From contig JAUNVH010000016.1 of the NCBI GenBank assembly GCA_030537765.1, positions 5,745-37,845 on the forward strand: DNA of 32,101 nt, given 5' to 3'. Below are positions 16,504-24,771 of the stretch, piece after piece. The stretch is from Tissierellia bacterium. GTDB lineage: Bacteria; Bacillota; Clostridia; Tissierellales; Peptoniphilaceae. The notes under the pieces are model-generated. The model was not told where the DNA came from. It saw only the letters and a list, made by a program, of their open reading frames with translations, and searched no databases. Positions within the stretch are counted from its first letter, which is position 1; each line of letters begins with the position of its first letter. The position numbers and the translations under genes were made by a program.

Positions 16504-16532
16504 ATTTTATCATTTGTAAATTTTCAAGTCAA
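16504..16532 (-). promoter_or_regulatory. Promoter of tRNA-Gly and, by read-through, pyrFE
   Basis: Minus strand: TTGACT (16527-16532), 17-base spacer, TAAAAT (16504-16509) with an extended TG (TGATAAAAT). Predicted start near 16497, about 20 bases ahead of the tRNA. No terminator separates it from the MATE gene stop at 16535. Confidence 0.82.
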
Positions 16533-16534
16533 TC

Positions 16535-17893
16535 TTAATCGATCTTATCTAGTACTCCTTTTTTAATCTCTTTTAGGAAAAATAATACTACAAAAAAGCT
16601 ACAGAATTCAGCAATCAAAAACGCCCACCAAACATCGTTTAAAACTCCACGCTTAGAAATTAAATACGCCACAGGTATCAATATTCCAATCTGTCTGATA
16701 GAAGAAATTATAAGCGAATACATACTCTTTCCAAGAGCTTGAAACATTCCACTTGTAGCTATGGAAAAACCTACGAAGACAAAGCAAAGACTGATTCTTC
16801 TAAGAGCCGAAACACCAATATGCATCATCTCATCATTTGCATTAAATATCGACATGATATTGGCTGCAAAAAGCTGCATAATTAAAAGCCCCAAAACCAT
16901 TACGATACTAGCATAAAGTGCAGCCTTTTTGTAAGTTTCGATAATTCTATCTTTGTTTTTTGCGCCATAGTTATAAGCCATAATCGGAACAGTACCATTG
17001 TTCAATCCAAATACTGGCATGAAAACGAACGACTGTACTTTAAAATAGATTCCAAATACTGCAACGGCAGTAGATGTAAATGTAAGTAAAATTTGATTGA
17101 ACAAATAGCCCATAACGCTTCCCACCGATTGCATTACAGTCGTTGGGAGACCCACTTTTAATATTTCTTTTATGACTGAAGAATCAAATTCAATTCCCAA
17201 GAATTTATAATTTATATCTTGATTTTTGTATTTATTAAACAAAAAGCTAACTGCCATACCAGTAGTCTGTCCGAGAATTGTAGCTATTGCCGCTCCTTTT
17301 GCGCCCATTGCAGGTACACCTAAGTATCCAAATATAAAGATTGGATCTAAAATAATATTGGTTATAGCACCCACAGCTTGTGATAGCATCGATAACATAG
17401 GAAGTCCCGTTGCTTGTAACAGGCGCTCATTGTAGATTTGAATGAACTGAAATATTGAAAAAGTGGAAATAATGCTCAAATACGCTTTACCATGCATCAG
17501 TATTTCGCCACTTGCACCTTGTCTTTCAAAAAATGCTTCTGTAAAGAATATGCCAAATATTAAAAATAAAGAATACCACATAAACATTAAAATCAAAGCA
17601 TTATGCGCAATTTTATTTGCATACTTTTTATCCTTTGCTCCCAAGGCTCTGGAAAGCAAAGCATTCATGCCCACTCCCGTTCCCACAGACGCAGCGATTT
17701 TAAAGCCTTGAATAGGAAAAGACATACTCACAGCAGTCAAGGCAGCTTCTGAAATATGAGAGACGTAGTATGAGTCGACAATATTATAGATTGCCTGCAC
17801 CATCATTGAGATCATCATGGGTACGCTCATAGTTATTATTAAAGATCTTATATCCATAGTTCCAAGTTTATCACTCGCCGTTTTATTCGTCAT
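16535..17893 (-). CDS. MATE-family efflux transporter
   Basis: A 452-residue polytopic protein with two similar six-helix halves, matching MATE (multidrug and toxin extrusion) carriers that use Na+ or H+ gradients. Typical segments are MSVPMMISMMVQAIYNIVDSYYV (helix 1, with the Pro and Asp pattern), GTGVGMNALLSRALGAKDK after helix 2, and LFNQILLTFTSTAVAVFGIY with NGTVPIMAYNYGAKNKDRI in the second half. Substrates cannot be predicted. ATG 17891-17893 follows a GGAGC site; an extended -10 lies upstream at 17933. It is divergent from the aldo/keto reductase gene and runs without a terminator into the tRNA-Gly promoter region. Confidence 0.92.
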   Translation of the reverse strand: MTNKTASDKLGTMDIRSLIITMSVPMMISMMVQAIYNIVDSYYVSHISEAALTAVSMSFPIQGFKIAASVGTGVGMNALLSRALGAKDKKYANKIAHNALILMFMWYSLFLIFGIFFTEAFFERQGASGEILMHGKAYLSIISTFSIFQFIQIYNERLLQATGLPMLSMLSQAVGAITNIILDPIFIFGYLGVPAMGAKGAAIATILGQTTGMAVSFLFNKYKNQDINYKFLGIEFDSSVIKEILKVGLPTTVMQSVGSVMGYLFNQILLTFTSTAVAVFGIYFKVQSFVFMPVFGLNNGTVPIMAYNYGAKNKDRIIETYKKAALYASIVMVLGLLIMQLFAANIMSIFNANDEMMHIGVSALRRISLCFVFVGFSIATSGMFQALGKSMYSLIISSIRQIGILIPVAYLISKRGVLNDVWWAFLIAEFCSFFVVLFFLKEIKKGVLDKID

Positions 17894-17932
17894 ATTTGCT
17901 CCTTAATGCTAATATTAATTAATAATTAAAAT

Positions 17933-17941
17933 ATTTTATCA
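17933..17941 (-). promoter_or_regulatory. Extended -10 promoter for the MATE gene
   Basis: Minus strand TGATAAAAT about 40 bases ahead of the MATE start, without a recognisable -35. It is the same -10 form as the nearby tRNA-Gly promoter. Confidence 0.45.
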
Positions 17942-17967
17942 TTTGCTCGATTAAATCTGATATCATT

Positions 17968-17996
17968 TTTACAAGGCCATTAAATTATGTTATAAT
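17968..17996 (+). promoter_or_regulatory. Promoter for the aldo/keto reductase operon
   Basis: TTTACA (17968-17973), 17-base spacer, TATAAT (17991-17996) with an extended TG (TGTTATAAT). The ribosome site AGGGGTGG follows about 12 bases later. Confidence 0.87.
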
Positions 17997-18021
17997 CATT
18001 CTATATAAGGGGTGGATTATA

Positions 18022-19164
18022 ATGCAATATAGAGATTTTACGAAGGATGCCGTAAAAACTTCGTTATTGGGATTTGGCTGTATGCGATTTCCATGTATCG
18101 ACAACGATAATTCAAAGATTAATTATACCTTATCTGCTAAGCTTCTTCAATATGCAATTGATAAAGGCATAAATTATATTGATACAGCTTACAATTATCA
18201 TCAAGAGAATTCAGAAAAATTTGTAGGCCAATTTCTAGAAGAGAATAATTTGCGAAAAGATATATATTTAGCTACAAAAAATCCAGTATGGAAAGCCGAA
18301 AATCACGAAGATTTTGAACGCTTATTAGACGAACAATTGGATAGACTAAAAAGTGATTATATAGATTTTTATTTGCTCCATGCACTTGATAAAAAACGCT
18401 GGGATAAAATAAAATCATTAGATGTATTTAAATTTGTAGAAAAGGCTAAATCTGAAAAGAAAATAAAATATATTGGATTTTCTTTTCACGACAAATATGA
18501 ATACTTTGAAGAAATTTTAAATGCATATGATTGGGATTTTTGCCAAATTCAATTAAACTTTATGGATGAAAATTACCAAGCCGGATTAAAAGGACTAAAG
18601 CTGGCGGCTAAAAAAGGCATATCAGTCGTCATAATGGAGCCATTAAAAGGCGGAAAGCTCGCAAAGCTACCCGATGATATTTTAAGCGTTTTTAAAAATA
18701 TCAATCCAGAATATAGCTCAGCTGAAAATGCCATGAGATATTTAATGAATATGCCCGAAGTTTCAGTAGTCTTAAGTGGAATGAATGATTTTTATCAAAT
18801 AGATGAAAATATAAAGACTGCTTGTGAGACTTTACCTAATAGTTTAACTGAAGCAGAACTAAATTCTTTCAAAGAAGTTGAAGGCTTAATGAACCAAAGG
18901 ACAAAAGTAGATTGCACAGCTTGCGAATACTGCATGCCCTGTCCTTTCAATGTAAATATCCCAGGCATATTTAGACTCTATAATAATAAATATATCTATG
19001 GCGATCTGGATTCCGAAAAGAATTACGAAAATTTGGTCAAAAGCGAAAAAGACCAAAGCCAATGTGTGGAATGTGGCCATTGTGAAACCCAATGTCCTCA
19101 ACATTTAGAAATAATAGAAGACTTAAAAGCAGCGCATAATGATTTATATGGGAGGAAAATATGA
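18022..19164 (+). CDS. Aldo/keto reductase with C-terminal double [4Fe-4S] ferredoxin domain
   Basis: A 380-residue oxidoreductase: a TIM-barrel aldo/keto reductase (residues 1-~280) with a bacterial ferredoxin-type tail. Barrel signatures: LGFGCMRFP, DTAYNYHQENSEKFVG with Asp54 and Tyr59, TKNP (Lys) and DFYLLHALD (His). The tail has cysteines at 298, 301, 304 and 307 (CTACEYCMPCP) and at 348, 351, 354 and 358 (CVECGHCETQC), enough for two [4Fe-4S] clusters. Clostridial proteins of this type are thought to use ferredoxin or NAD(P)H for carbonyl reduction; the substrate is unknown. Its TGA overlaps the start of the lipoprotein gene (ATGA). Confidence 0.92.
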   Translation: MQYRDFTKDAVKTSLLGFGCMRFPCIDNDNSKINYTLSAKLLQYAIDKGINYIDTAYNYHQENSEKFVGQFLEENNLRKDIYLATKNPVWKAENHEDFERLLDEQLDRLKSDYIDFYLLHALDKKRWDKIKSLDVFKFVEKAKSEKKIKYIGFSFHDKYEYFEEILNAYDWDFCQIQLNFMDENYQAGLKGLKLAAKKGISVVIMEPLKGGKLAKLPDDILSVFKNINPEYSSAENAMRYLMNMPEVSVVLSGMNDFYQIDENIKTACETLPNSLTEAELNSFKEVEGLMNQRTKVDCTACEYCMPCPFNVNIPGIFRLYNNKYIYGDLDSEKNYENLVKSEKDQSQCVECGHCETQCPQHLEIIEDLKAAHNDLYGRKI

Positions 19165-19742
19165 AAAAATTTATTAGCCTAATGCTTATTCTAACTATCT
19201 TATTCACATTATCAGCTTGTGGTAAGAAAAAGCCAAAAGATAAAGATATCGTCACTCCAACAGAAGAAAATACAGTTGGGGCCGATAAAGATTCTATAAA
19301 ACCAAATGAATCAAATACTGTACTGCCCGAAAAAGCAGACGAACAAACAGAAAATCCTGAAACTGATGAAAATAAAGAGCCAGAGATGACAGAAGAAGAA
19401 AAAGAACTTCAAAAAAGTTATGAAGAGCAAATCAAAGCTCTTATTGAAAATTCCCATTATATCTCGATAATAAAGATGACACAGACTGGAGCAGCCGGCA
19501 AAGAAATTCATGTCATCGAAGACTTTAAAGGCAGTTTAAAAAATATTGAATTACCTGAAATTAAAAATTTAGAAGCAAATAAGGATTATCTAATATTCTT
19601 TAGAGATTCAGACACAGGAGATCTAATTCCAACTGATTCCGAAAAAGGAATTGTAGAGCTCCAAGGCGATGACGATCAAGCATTAAAAATTGTAAGAGAC
19701 GTTCTCTCGCCAGAACCTACAGAAGAAAAAGAAAATAAATAG
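19161..19742 (+). CDS. Lipoprotein of unknown function with acidic linker
   Basis: A 193-residue exported lipoprotein. The signal MKKFISLMLILTILFTLSAC ends in a lipobox with Cys20. Residues ~21-85 are a low-complexity, strongly acidic, Thr/Asn/Pro-containing spacer (many Glu and Asp). The C-terminal ~100 residues are a compact domain I do not recognise, with IKMTQTGAAGKEIHVIEDF and NKDYLIFFRDSDTGDLIP segments. It is translationally coupled to the ferredoxin-type aldo/keto reductase by an ATGA overlap. That is odd because the reductase is cytoplasmic, so the coupling may reflect shared expression rather than contact. Confidence 0.8.
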   Translation: MKKFISLMLILTILFTLSACGKKKPKDKDIVTPTEENTVGADKDSIKPNESNTVLPEKADEQTENPETDENKEPEMTEEEKELQKSYEEQIKALIENSHYISIIKMTQTGAAGKEIHVIEDFKGSLKNIELPEIKNLEANKDYLIFFRDSDTGDLIPTDSEKGIVELQGDDDQALKIVRDVLSPEPTEEKENK

Positions 19743-19752
19743 GAATAAATCA

Positions 19753-19785
19753 AAAGGCAGACATTGGCTGCCTTTAAGATTTTTT
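19753..19785 (+). terminator. Terminator between lipoprotein and ABC transporter
   Basis: Perfect 8-bp stem AAAGGCAG/CTGCCTTT (19753-19760 and 19768-19775), then AAGA and six T residues. The T-run is set back a few bases and the ABC gene starts only 14 bases further on, so read-through to the ABC gene is plausible. Confidence 0.7.
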
Positions 19786-19798
19786 ATAAAGGAGAAAT

Positions 19799-21553
19799 AT
19801 GAGAAACAATAAAACATTCAATTTATTCAAAAGATATTTGCCCTATTTTAAAAAATATAAAGGAATACTCTTATTCGACCTTTTTTGTGCAACCTTGACG
19901 ACAATAAATCAAATGGTACTACCTGTCATTTTGCGATATTTAACAAATATGGGCATAAACGATATAGATTCGCTAAGTATGAAGATAATAGTTCAGATTT
20001 CAGTTTTATATCTGACATTAAAAATTATTGACGTAATTGCAAATTATTATATGGCAAATATAGGCCATGTTATGGGCGCCTATATTGAAACTGATATGCG
20101 CCACGATGCATTCTCGCATTTACAAAAATTATCAGATTCATTCTATAATAAGACAAAGGTAGGCGAAATAATGTCCAGAATTACGACCGACCTATTCGAT
20201 GTGACAGAGTTTTCGCATCATTGTCCCGAAGAATATTGGATTGCATTCGTAAAGATATTAGTGTCATTTTTAATTTTAATAAGAATAAATATACCTTTGA
20301 CATTGATCATCTTTTCTTTAATACCAATTATGTTAATAGCATCTAGTAAATATAATCACAAAGTAAAAAAGACTTTTAGAATGCAAAGAAATCATATTGG
20401 TCATCTAAATTCCAATATCGAGGATTCACTATTAGGTGTCAAGGTGGTCAAATCTTTTGCAGCAGAAGATTATGAATTTGAAAAATTTAATTCAGAAAAT
20501 CAGGAGTTTTTAGATATCAAAAAACATACTTATAGAAATTTAGCATTATTTCATACTGTAACCCGTTCATTTGACGGAATTATGTATGTGGCTGTAATAT
20601 TCTTTGGTGGAATATTTATGCTAAAGGGTTCAATTATGCCTGGCGATTTAATTGCTTATGTAATGTTTGTAACAACTCTGCTCACAACAGTCAGAAGAAT
20701 TGTAGAATTTACTGAAACATTCCACAGAGGCATGACGGGCATAGATAGATTTTTTGAACTTATGGACACCGATATCGAAATATTTGACAATGACGATGCT
20801 ATCGAACTCAAAGATGTAAAGGGCGATATAGATATTAAAAATGTGAGCTTCAAGTATGATACGGAAGAAGATTTTGTATTAAAAAACATTTCGCTAAAGG
20901 TTCGTCCAGGCGAAAATATTGCGATTGTTGGTCCTTCTGGAAGCGGTAAGACTACAATTACAAATCTTATTCCCAGATTTTACGATGTAGATTATGGCTC
21001 GATTACAATAGACGGTGTAAATGTAAAAGATATCAAGCTAAAAAACTTACGTTCCAATATCGGAATAGTTCAACAAGATGTCTATCTATTTTCAGGCACA
21101 GTGTTTGAAAATATAGCCTTGGGCGATCCAGATGCCACAATCGAAGAAGTCATGCACGCAGCAAAGCTTTCAGGCGCAGATGAGTTTATAGAAAAATTGC
21201 CCGAAGGTTATGAAACTTATGTTGGCGAACGCGGACTAAGACTTTCAGGAGGACAAAAACAAAGAATTTCTATCGCTAGAGTATTTTTGAAAAATCCTCC
21301 GATATTGATACTTGACGAGGCAACTTCAGCACTTGATAATAAGAGCGAAAAACTTGTACAACAGTCGCTTGTAGAACTAGCCAAAGGTAGAACTGTAATC
21401 ACTATTGCTCACAGGCTTTCAACGATTATAGGTGCAGATAGGATTATAGTGCTTACCGATGAAGGCATTGAAGAGAGTGGAAATCATAAAGAGCTTATGG
21501 AGAAAAATGGCATCTATGCCAATCTATATAATCAAGGTTTTACAGATTTTTAA
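19799..21553 (+). CDS. ABC exporter half-transporter (membrane plus ATPase domains)
   Basis: 584 residues with the standard exporter layout. An N-terminal six-helix transmembrane domain (about residues 15-310) is followed by an ATP-binding domain. Walker A is GPSGSGKTT at 378-386, the Q-loop is NIGIVQQDVYLFSGT, the signature is LSGGQKQR, Walker B is ILILDEATSALD and the switch is IAHRLST. All catalytic motifs are intact, so it should work as a homodimer. The family covers multidrug and lipid export (MsbA-like); substrate is not predictable. ATG 19799 follows AAAGGAG. No clear promoter sits directly in front, so it may depend on read-through of the terminator from the aldo/keto reductase transcript. 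Confidence 0.94.
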   Translation: MRNNKTFNLFKRYLPYFKKYKGILLFDLFCATLTTINQMVLPVILRYLTNMGINDIDSLSMKIIVQISVLYLTLKIIDVIANYYMANIGHVMGAYIETDMRHDAFSHLQKLSDSFYNKTKVGEIMSRITTDLFDVTEFSHHCPEEYWIAFVKILVSFLILIRINIPLTLIIFSLIPIMLIASSKYNHKVKKTFRMQRNHIGHLNSNIEDSLLGVKVVKSFAAEDYEFEKFNSENQEFLDIKKHTYRNLALFHTVTRSFDGIMYVAVIFFGGIFMLKGSIMPGDLIAYVMFVTTLLTTVRRIVEFTETFHRGMTGIDRFFELMDTDIEIFDNDDAIELKDVKGDIDIKNVSFKYDTEEDFVLKNISLKVRPGENIAIVGPSGSGKTTITNLIPRFYDVDYGSITIDGVNVKDIKLKNLRSNIGIVQQDVYLFSGTVFENIALGDPDATIEEVMHAAKLSGADEFIEKLPEGYETYVGERGLRLSGGQKQRISIARVFLKNPPILILDEATSALDNKSEKLVQQSLVELAKGRTVITIAHRLSTIIGADRIIVLTDEGIEESGNHKELMEKNGIYANLYNQGFTDF

Positions 21554-21556
21554 TTT

Positions 21557-21589
21557 AATGCCCACTTTAAATAGTGGGCATTTTATGTT
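21557..21589 (+). terminator. Terminator after the ABC exporter
   Basis: 10-bp perfect stem AATGCCCACT/AGTGGGCATT (21557-21566 and 21573-21582) followed by a T-rich but interrupted tail. Confidence 0.75.
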
Positions 21590-21630
21590 ATTCTATTCTT
21601 AATACTTATGAATCTATATAGGAGGATAAT

Positions 21631-22506
21631 ATGTCAAAAGAAAGAATAATAATTATTTTGCAAGTCGTAATTCTATTTATGCTAATTTTAATATTTAATA
21701 AATTTTATCAAGTAGATAATAAAATCATATTAATGGAAGATTCTATAAGTTCTCAAATTTCTGATATTTCTCGAAGCAATTCTTTTATTATGGATGAATT
21801 GAAAAAATCAAATTCTATAATTAAAGATGCCAAAATCACCTATAAAAAATTTAATAAAGAAAACCAAAGTTTAGATTTTGATATCGAAGTCGTTCCAAAG
21901 AAAATAGACGAAGATACAAAAGTTTATATCGATTTTGGAGATGAAATTATAAATTTAGAAAAAGATAATAATTCATTTTTATATAGCGGAGAAATCGATA
22001 TTACAAAAAATCTAGAAGGTAAAATTATAGTAGAAGAATCTGGCAAAAAATTTATAGAGCCTTATAAAAAAATTTCAAAAAATGCTCTCTATAAAGAAAT
22101 TCTACCTGAAATTGTAATTTCAAAAGGAGAATACAGTAGTTCATATGTTGAAAAAGAAAGCCTATATAAATATAATTATGACTATGAATTTGAAAAAATC
22201 GTTTCAAAAAATGGTATCGGTTTTAAAAGTTTTAATTATGTATTTGAAATTGATGGTCGGGAAATTAAAAAAGAGCCTTTAGATAATAGTTCGGACAATG
22301 TAGTATTAAAGCTCAAAGATACCATAGATTTAAACCTTGACGAAAAAATTGTCTTTTATATTGAGGCGAAAGACGAATTAGATTTTATCCATAAATTTTA
22401 TATAGATTCTTTTATTTCAGGTTCAGATTCTCATCCAGAGCCCTTTCCACGCGATGTTATAATCGCTCCAAATGGCGAAGTATTAGATAGTGAATTTGAT
22501 TTTTAA
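21631..22506 (+). CDS. Unknown membrane-anchored extracytoplasmic protein
   Basis: A 291-residue protein I do not recognise. A single N-terminal hydrophobic helix (residues 6-24, IIIILQVVILFMLILIF) has a basic residue before it and no lipobox, so it is an N-in anchor. Residues ~30-65 are a heptad-like, coiled-coil-prone stretch. The rest is a charged, beta-rich extracytoplasmic domain with many Lys, Glu and Asp. Two segments look immunoglobulin-like, around residues 75-125 and 185-260; this is a visual impression only. It has an AGGAGGA site and sits between two strong terminators, so it is a monocistronic unit. There is no catalytic motif. Confidence 0.75.
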   Translation: MSKERIIIILQVVILFMLILIFNKFYQVDNKIILMEDSISSQISDISRSNSFIMDELKKSNSIIKDAKITYKKFNKENQSLDFDIEVVPKKIDEDTKVYIDFGDEIINLEKDNNSFLYSGEIDITKNLEGKIIVEESGKKFIEPYKKISKNALYKEILPEIVISKGEYSSSYVEKESLYKYNYDYEFEKIVSKNGIGFKSFNYVFEIDGREIKKEPLDNSSDNVVLKLKDTIDLNLDEKIVFYIEAKDELDFIHKFYIDSFISGSDSHPEPFPRDVIIAPNGEVLDSEFDF

Positions 22507-22512
22507 AAATTA

Positions 22513-22560
22513 GACCCCTAAATTTGGAAAATTTAATCCAATTTAGGGGTCATTTTTTAT
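22513..22560. terminator. Strong bidirectional terminator
   Basis: 12-bp perfect stem GACCCCTAAATT/AATTTAGGGGTC (22513-22524 and 22540-22551) with an inner GG/CC extension, then CATTTTTT. It separates the unknown membrane protein from the convergent P-II gene. Confidence 0.88.
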
Positions 22561-23211
22561 TTATAATAGTCCAAAAGTTTCTTGTGTATCCACTGTAAAG
22601 ATTATGCCCGCTCCAGGACTATCTATATCTAATTCTCGTCTTATTGTCTCCACGATTGAATCTGCGTTTTCTGTTCTCGCTATATTTAATACTATTTCTT
22701 TTTCAGGCTGAATCGGTATATTAAAAAGCATTTTTGTATTTTCGTTTGCGCTACCTCTTGCGTGGATTACTGTGCCGCCTGTTGAGCCTGCACTTTCTGC
22801 TGCTTGTAGTACTTTTCTCGATTTTCCATTGTCGACTATTGTGAATATCGCTTTATGGGTCATTTCTACTTCCTCCTTTTCTGTATCGAGATTATAATTT
22901 CTTATACCGAATACATTTTCTAATGCAATTGTAAATGCGATGCCGGCATTTGGCTTATCGAAATTAAATTTCTCTGATACTTTTTGGCATATTGATTCTA
23001 TTGTTTTGGAATTTGAAATAGTTATTATTATTTCTTTTCTCAAATCTGCAAGGCCTAATGTACGTAATAGTCCACTCTTTGCAGTTCCTTCTCCTAAGAA
23101 AGCCGTCCAACCGGGCGCTTTTATTTCGCGCAGATATTTAGTTAATCTGGGTGCCTTATTTGAGTCGACAATAAACATTGCCAGATGATTATCTCCCATA
23201 TTTCTATCCAT
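22561..23211 (-). CDS. Double P-II-like (GlnB-type) regulatory protein
   Basis: A 216-residue cytoplasmic protein made of two consecutive ferredoxin-like P-II modules, about residues 8-103 and 118-215. Each ends in a similar strand pattern: NAGIAFTIALENVFGI and GAGIIFTVDTQETFGL. In the second, GGTVIHARGSAN resembles the start of the P-II T-loop region. Single P-II proteins form trimers that bind ATP/ADP and effectors at subunit clefts, and a tandem version would change that symmetry. It overlaps the DUF1538 gene by eight bases (ATGGATAG), which implies regulation of that membrane protein. ATG 23209-23211 follows GGAGGTG. What it senses is unknown; nitrogen control should not be assumed. Confidence 0.85.
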   Translation of the reverse strand: MDRNMGDNHLAMFIVDSNKAPRLTKYLREIKAPGWTAFLGEGTAKSGLLRTLGLADLRKEIIITISNSKTIESICQKVSEKFNFDKPNAGIAFTIALENVFGIRNYNLDTEKEEVEMTHKAIFTIVDNGKSRKVLQAAESAGSTGGTVIHARGSANENTKMLFNIPIQPEKEIVLNIARTENADSIVETIRRELDIDSPGAGIIFTVDTQETFGLL

Positions 23212-24679
23212 TATTTACACCTCCGGTTTTACTGTTAAAAATCATTCCTAAAATTATAAGTGAAAATACTGCCATCATTGCAACTGTTGCAATAATTCCA
23301 AAGCCGTCTGTCAAGACATTTGCTCCAGGCACCGCTTCTGCAACTCCTGTGGCAAATCCCAAAACGAATGTCGCAGTCATTGGCCCTGATGCCACGCCGC
23401 CTGAGTCGAATGCTATACCTACGAATAAATTGTCAGTATATCTCATCATAATTAAACTTAGGGCATAACCTGGCAATAGATAATGCCATAATTTTATGGG
23501 TGGAATTATAATTCTAAGCATCGATAAGGATACTGCAATTCCTATTCCCAAGCTCAAAGTGATGAGTATTATTTTTCTTCTAATTGAGCCGGCTGTTATA
23601 TCTTCAACTTGTCTAGTCAAAGAATAGACTGCCGGTTCTGCAAGTATGACTACAAGCCCTATCAAAAAGCCTACAATAACTGTGAAGAATTGACTAAATT
23701 TTGCCATTTCGTATCCCACTTTTTTGCCAGCTTCGATAAAGCCAATATCGACTCCGAGCATAAACATCACAAGCCCTATATAAGTATAGAAAAATCCAAT
23801 TGCAATTTTGCGCTTATATTCTTCGTCTGTGCCAAAATCTTTTCTCTTATATATAAATATGGCAATGAGCGGCGCTATGCTTATGAATATATCTCTGTTG
23901 ACATCTAAAAAATGAAACTTAATGCTATTTAATACGCCAGTTATATTTGCCATTTGTGATACATTTGAGCCAGAAAGTTCTTTATTGCCCGTTACTATTC
24001 CAAGTATTAAAACTACAATTATAGCACCTGCACTACACATTCCAACGAGTCCAAAGCTATCTTCTTCATTATTCTTGTCGCTGCCTTTAAAAAATGATAC
24101 ACCTGCAGCTAGAGCCAATATAAATGGTGTCGACATAGAACCTGTAGTTGCTCCCGAAGCATCGAATGCTATTGCTATATAGTCATTGGTGGAAAATATT
24201 GCCAAAATTCCAATTAATACATATAGGGCCATAAATGTGCCTTTCATTCCATATGATTTTATAATTCTGACCATACCAAATGAAAGCAATGCTCCTATTC
24301 CAATAGATACTACTCCTACTATCAAAAATTTATTCATCACACCGCCTGAAACTTCTGATACTTCTTGCGCTAGTATATGAAGATCAGGCTCGGCAGCTGA
24401 GATGAAAAATCCCAATATAAAACCTAATACTGCAATGAGTTTTATCCTTCCAGTATTAGTTAATAATTTTCCAAGCTCTACTCCCAAAGGATGTATTGAT
24501 ATATCTACACCAAATAGAAATATAGTTAGGCCTATAATTATTAAGATTGAACCTACAATAAATCGCTTTAATAAATCATCTCCCAAAGGAGTTATTGTAA
24601 AATTTAATAGAATAATGATTAATACAATTGGCAAAACTGATGAGAGTACATCTTTAAATTTTTCGCCCAGTATATTCAT
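23204..24679 (-). CDS. DUF1538 multi-spanning membrane protein
   Basis: A 491-residue integral membrane protein with a visible internal duplication. Half one carries ISAAEPDLHILAQEVSEVSGG and FDASGATTGSMSTPFILALA. Half two carries the matching ILAEPAVYSLTRQVEDITAG and FDSGGVASGPMTATFVLGFA. The repeated AEP and FD-x-G-x2-x-G-x-M motifs in membrane segments suggest two pore or ion-binding elements, as in transporters. From memory, a DUF1538 pair (UmpA/UmpB) in Halomonas was reported as a Na+/H+ antiporter; that link is the basis for suspecting cation transport here. I chose ATG 24679 (AGGAGG 8 bases upstream) over an in-frame TTG at 24680-24682. The following P-II gene overlaps its stop. Confidence 0.88.
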   Translation of the reverse strand: MNILGEKFKDVLSSVLPIVLIIILLNFTITPLGDDLLKRFIVGSILIIIGLTIFLFGVDISIHPLGVELGKLLTNTGRIKLIAVLGFILGFFISAAEPDLHILAQEVSEVSGGVMNKFLIVGVVSIGIGALLSFGMVRIIKSYGMKGTFMALYVLIGILAIFSTNDYIAIAFDASGATTGSMSTPFILALAAGVSFFKGSDKNNEEDSFGLVGMCSAGAIIVVLILGIVTGNKELSGSNVSQMANITGVLNSIKFHFLDVNRDIFISIAPLIAIFIYKRKDFGTDEEYKRKIAIGFFYTYIGLVMFMLGVDIGFIEAGKKVGYEMAKFSQFFTVIVGFLIGLVVILAEPAVYSLTRQVEDITAGSIRRKIILITLSLGIGIAVSLSMLRIIIPPIKLWHYLLPGYALSLIMMRYTDNLFVGIAFDSGGVASGPMTATFVLGFATGVAEAVPGANVLTDGFGIIATVAMMAVFSLIILGMIFNSKTGGVNNG

Positions 24680-24702
24680 CAAAATCTCCTCCTTGATTTA
24701 TC

Positions 24703-24711
24703 ATTATAACA
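24703..24711 (-). promoter_or_regulatory. Extended -10 promoter for the DUF1538/P-II operon
   Basis: Minus strand TGTTATAAT, a perfect extended -10, about 25 bases ahead of the start codon. No good -35. Confidence 0.55.
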
Positions 24712-24732
24712 TAGATTTTGATATTAATATTG

Positions 24733-24763
24733 AAAAAAAGCACCGGATATAATATCCGATGCT
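24733..24763 (-). terminator. Terminator of the rplM-rpsI operon
   Basis: Minus strand: AGCATCGGAT pairs with ATCCGGTGCT (one U-G) and is followed by seven T residues. It lies directly after the rpsI stop. Confidence 0.88.
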
Positions 24764-24771
24764 GATAAATT

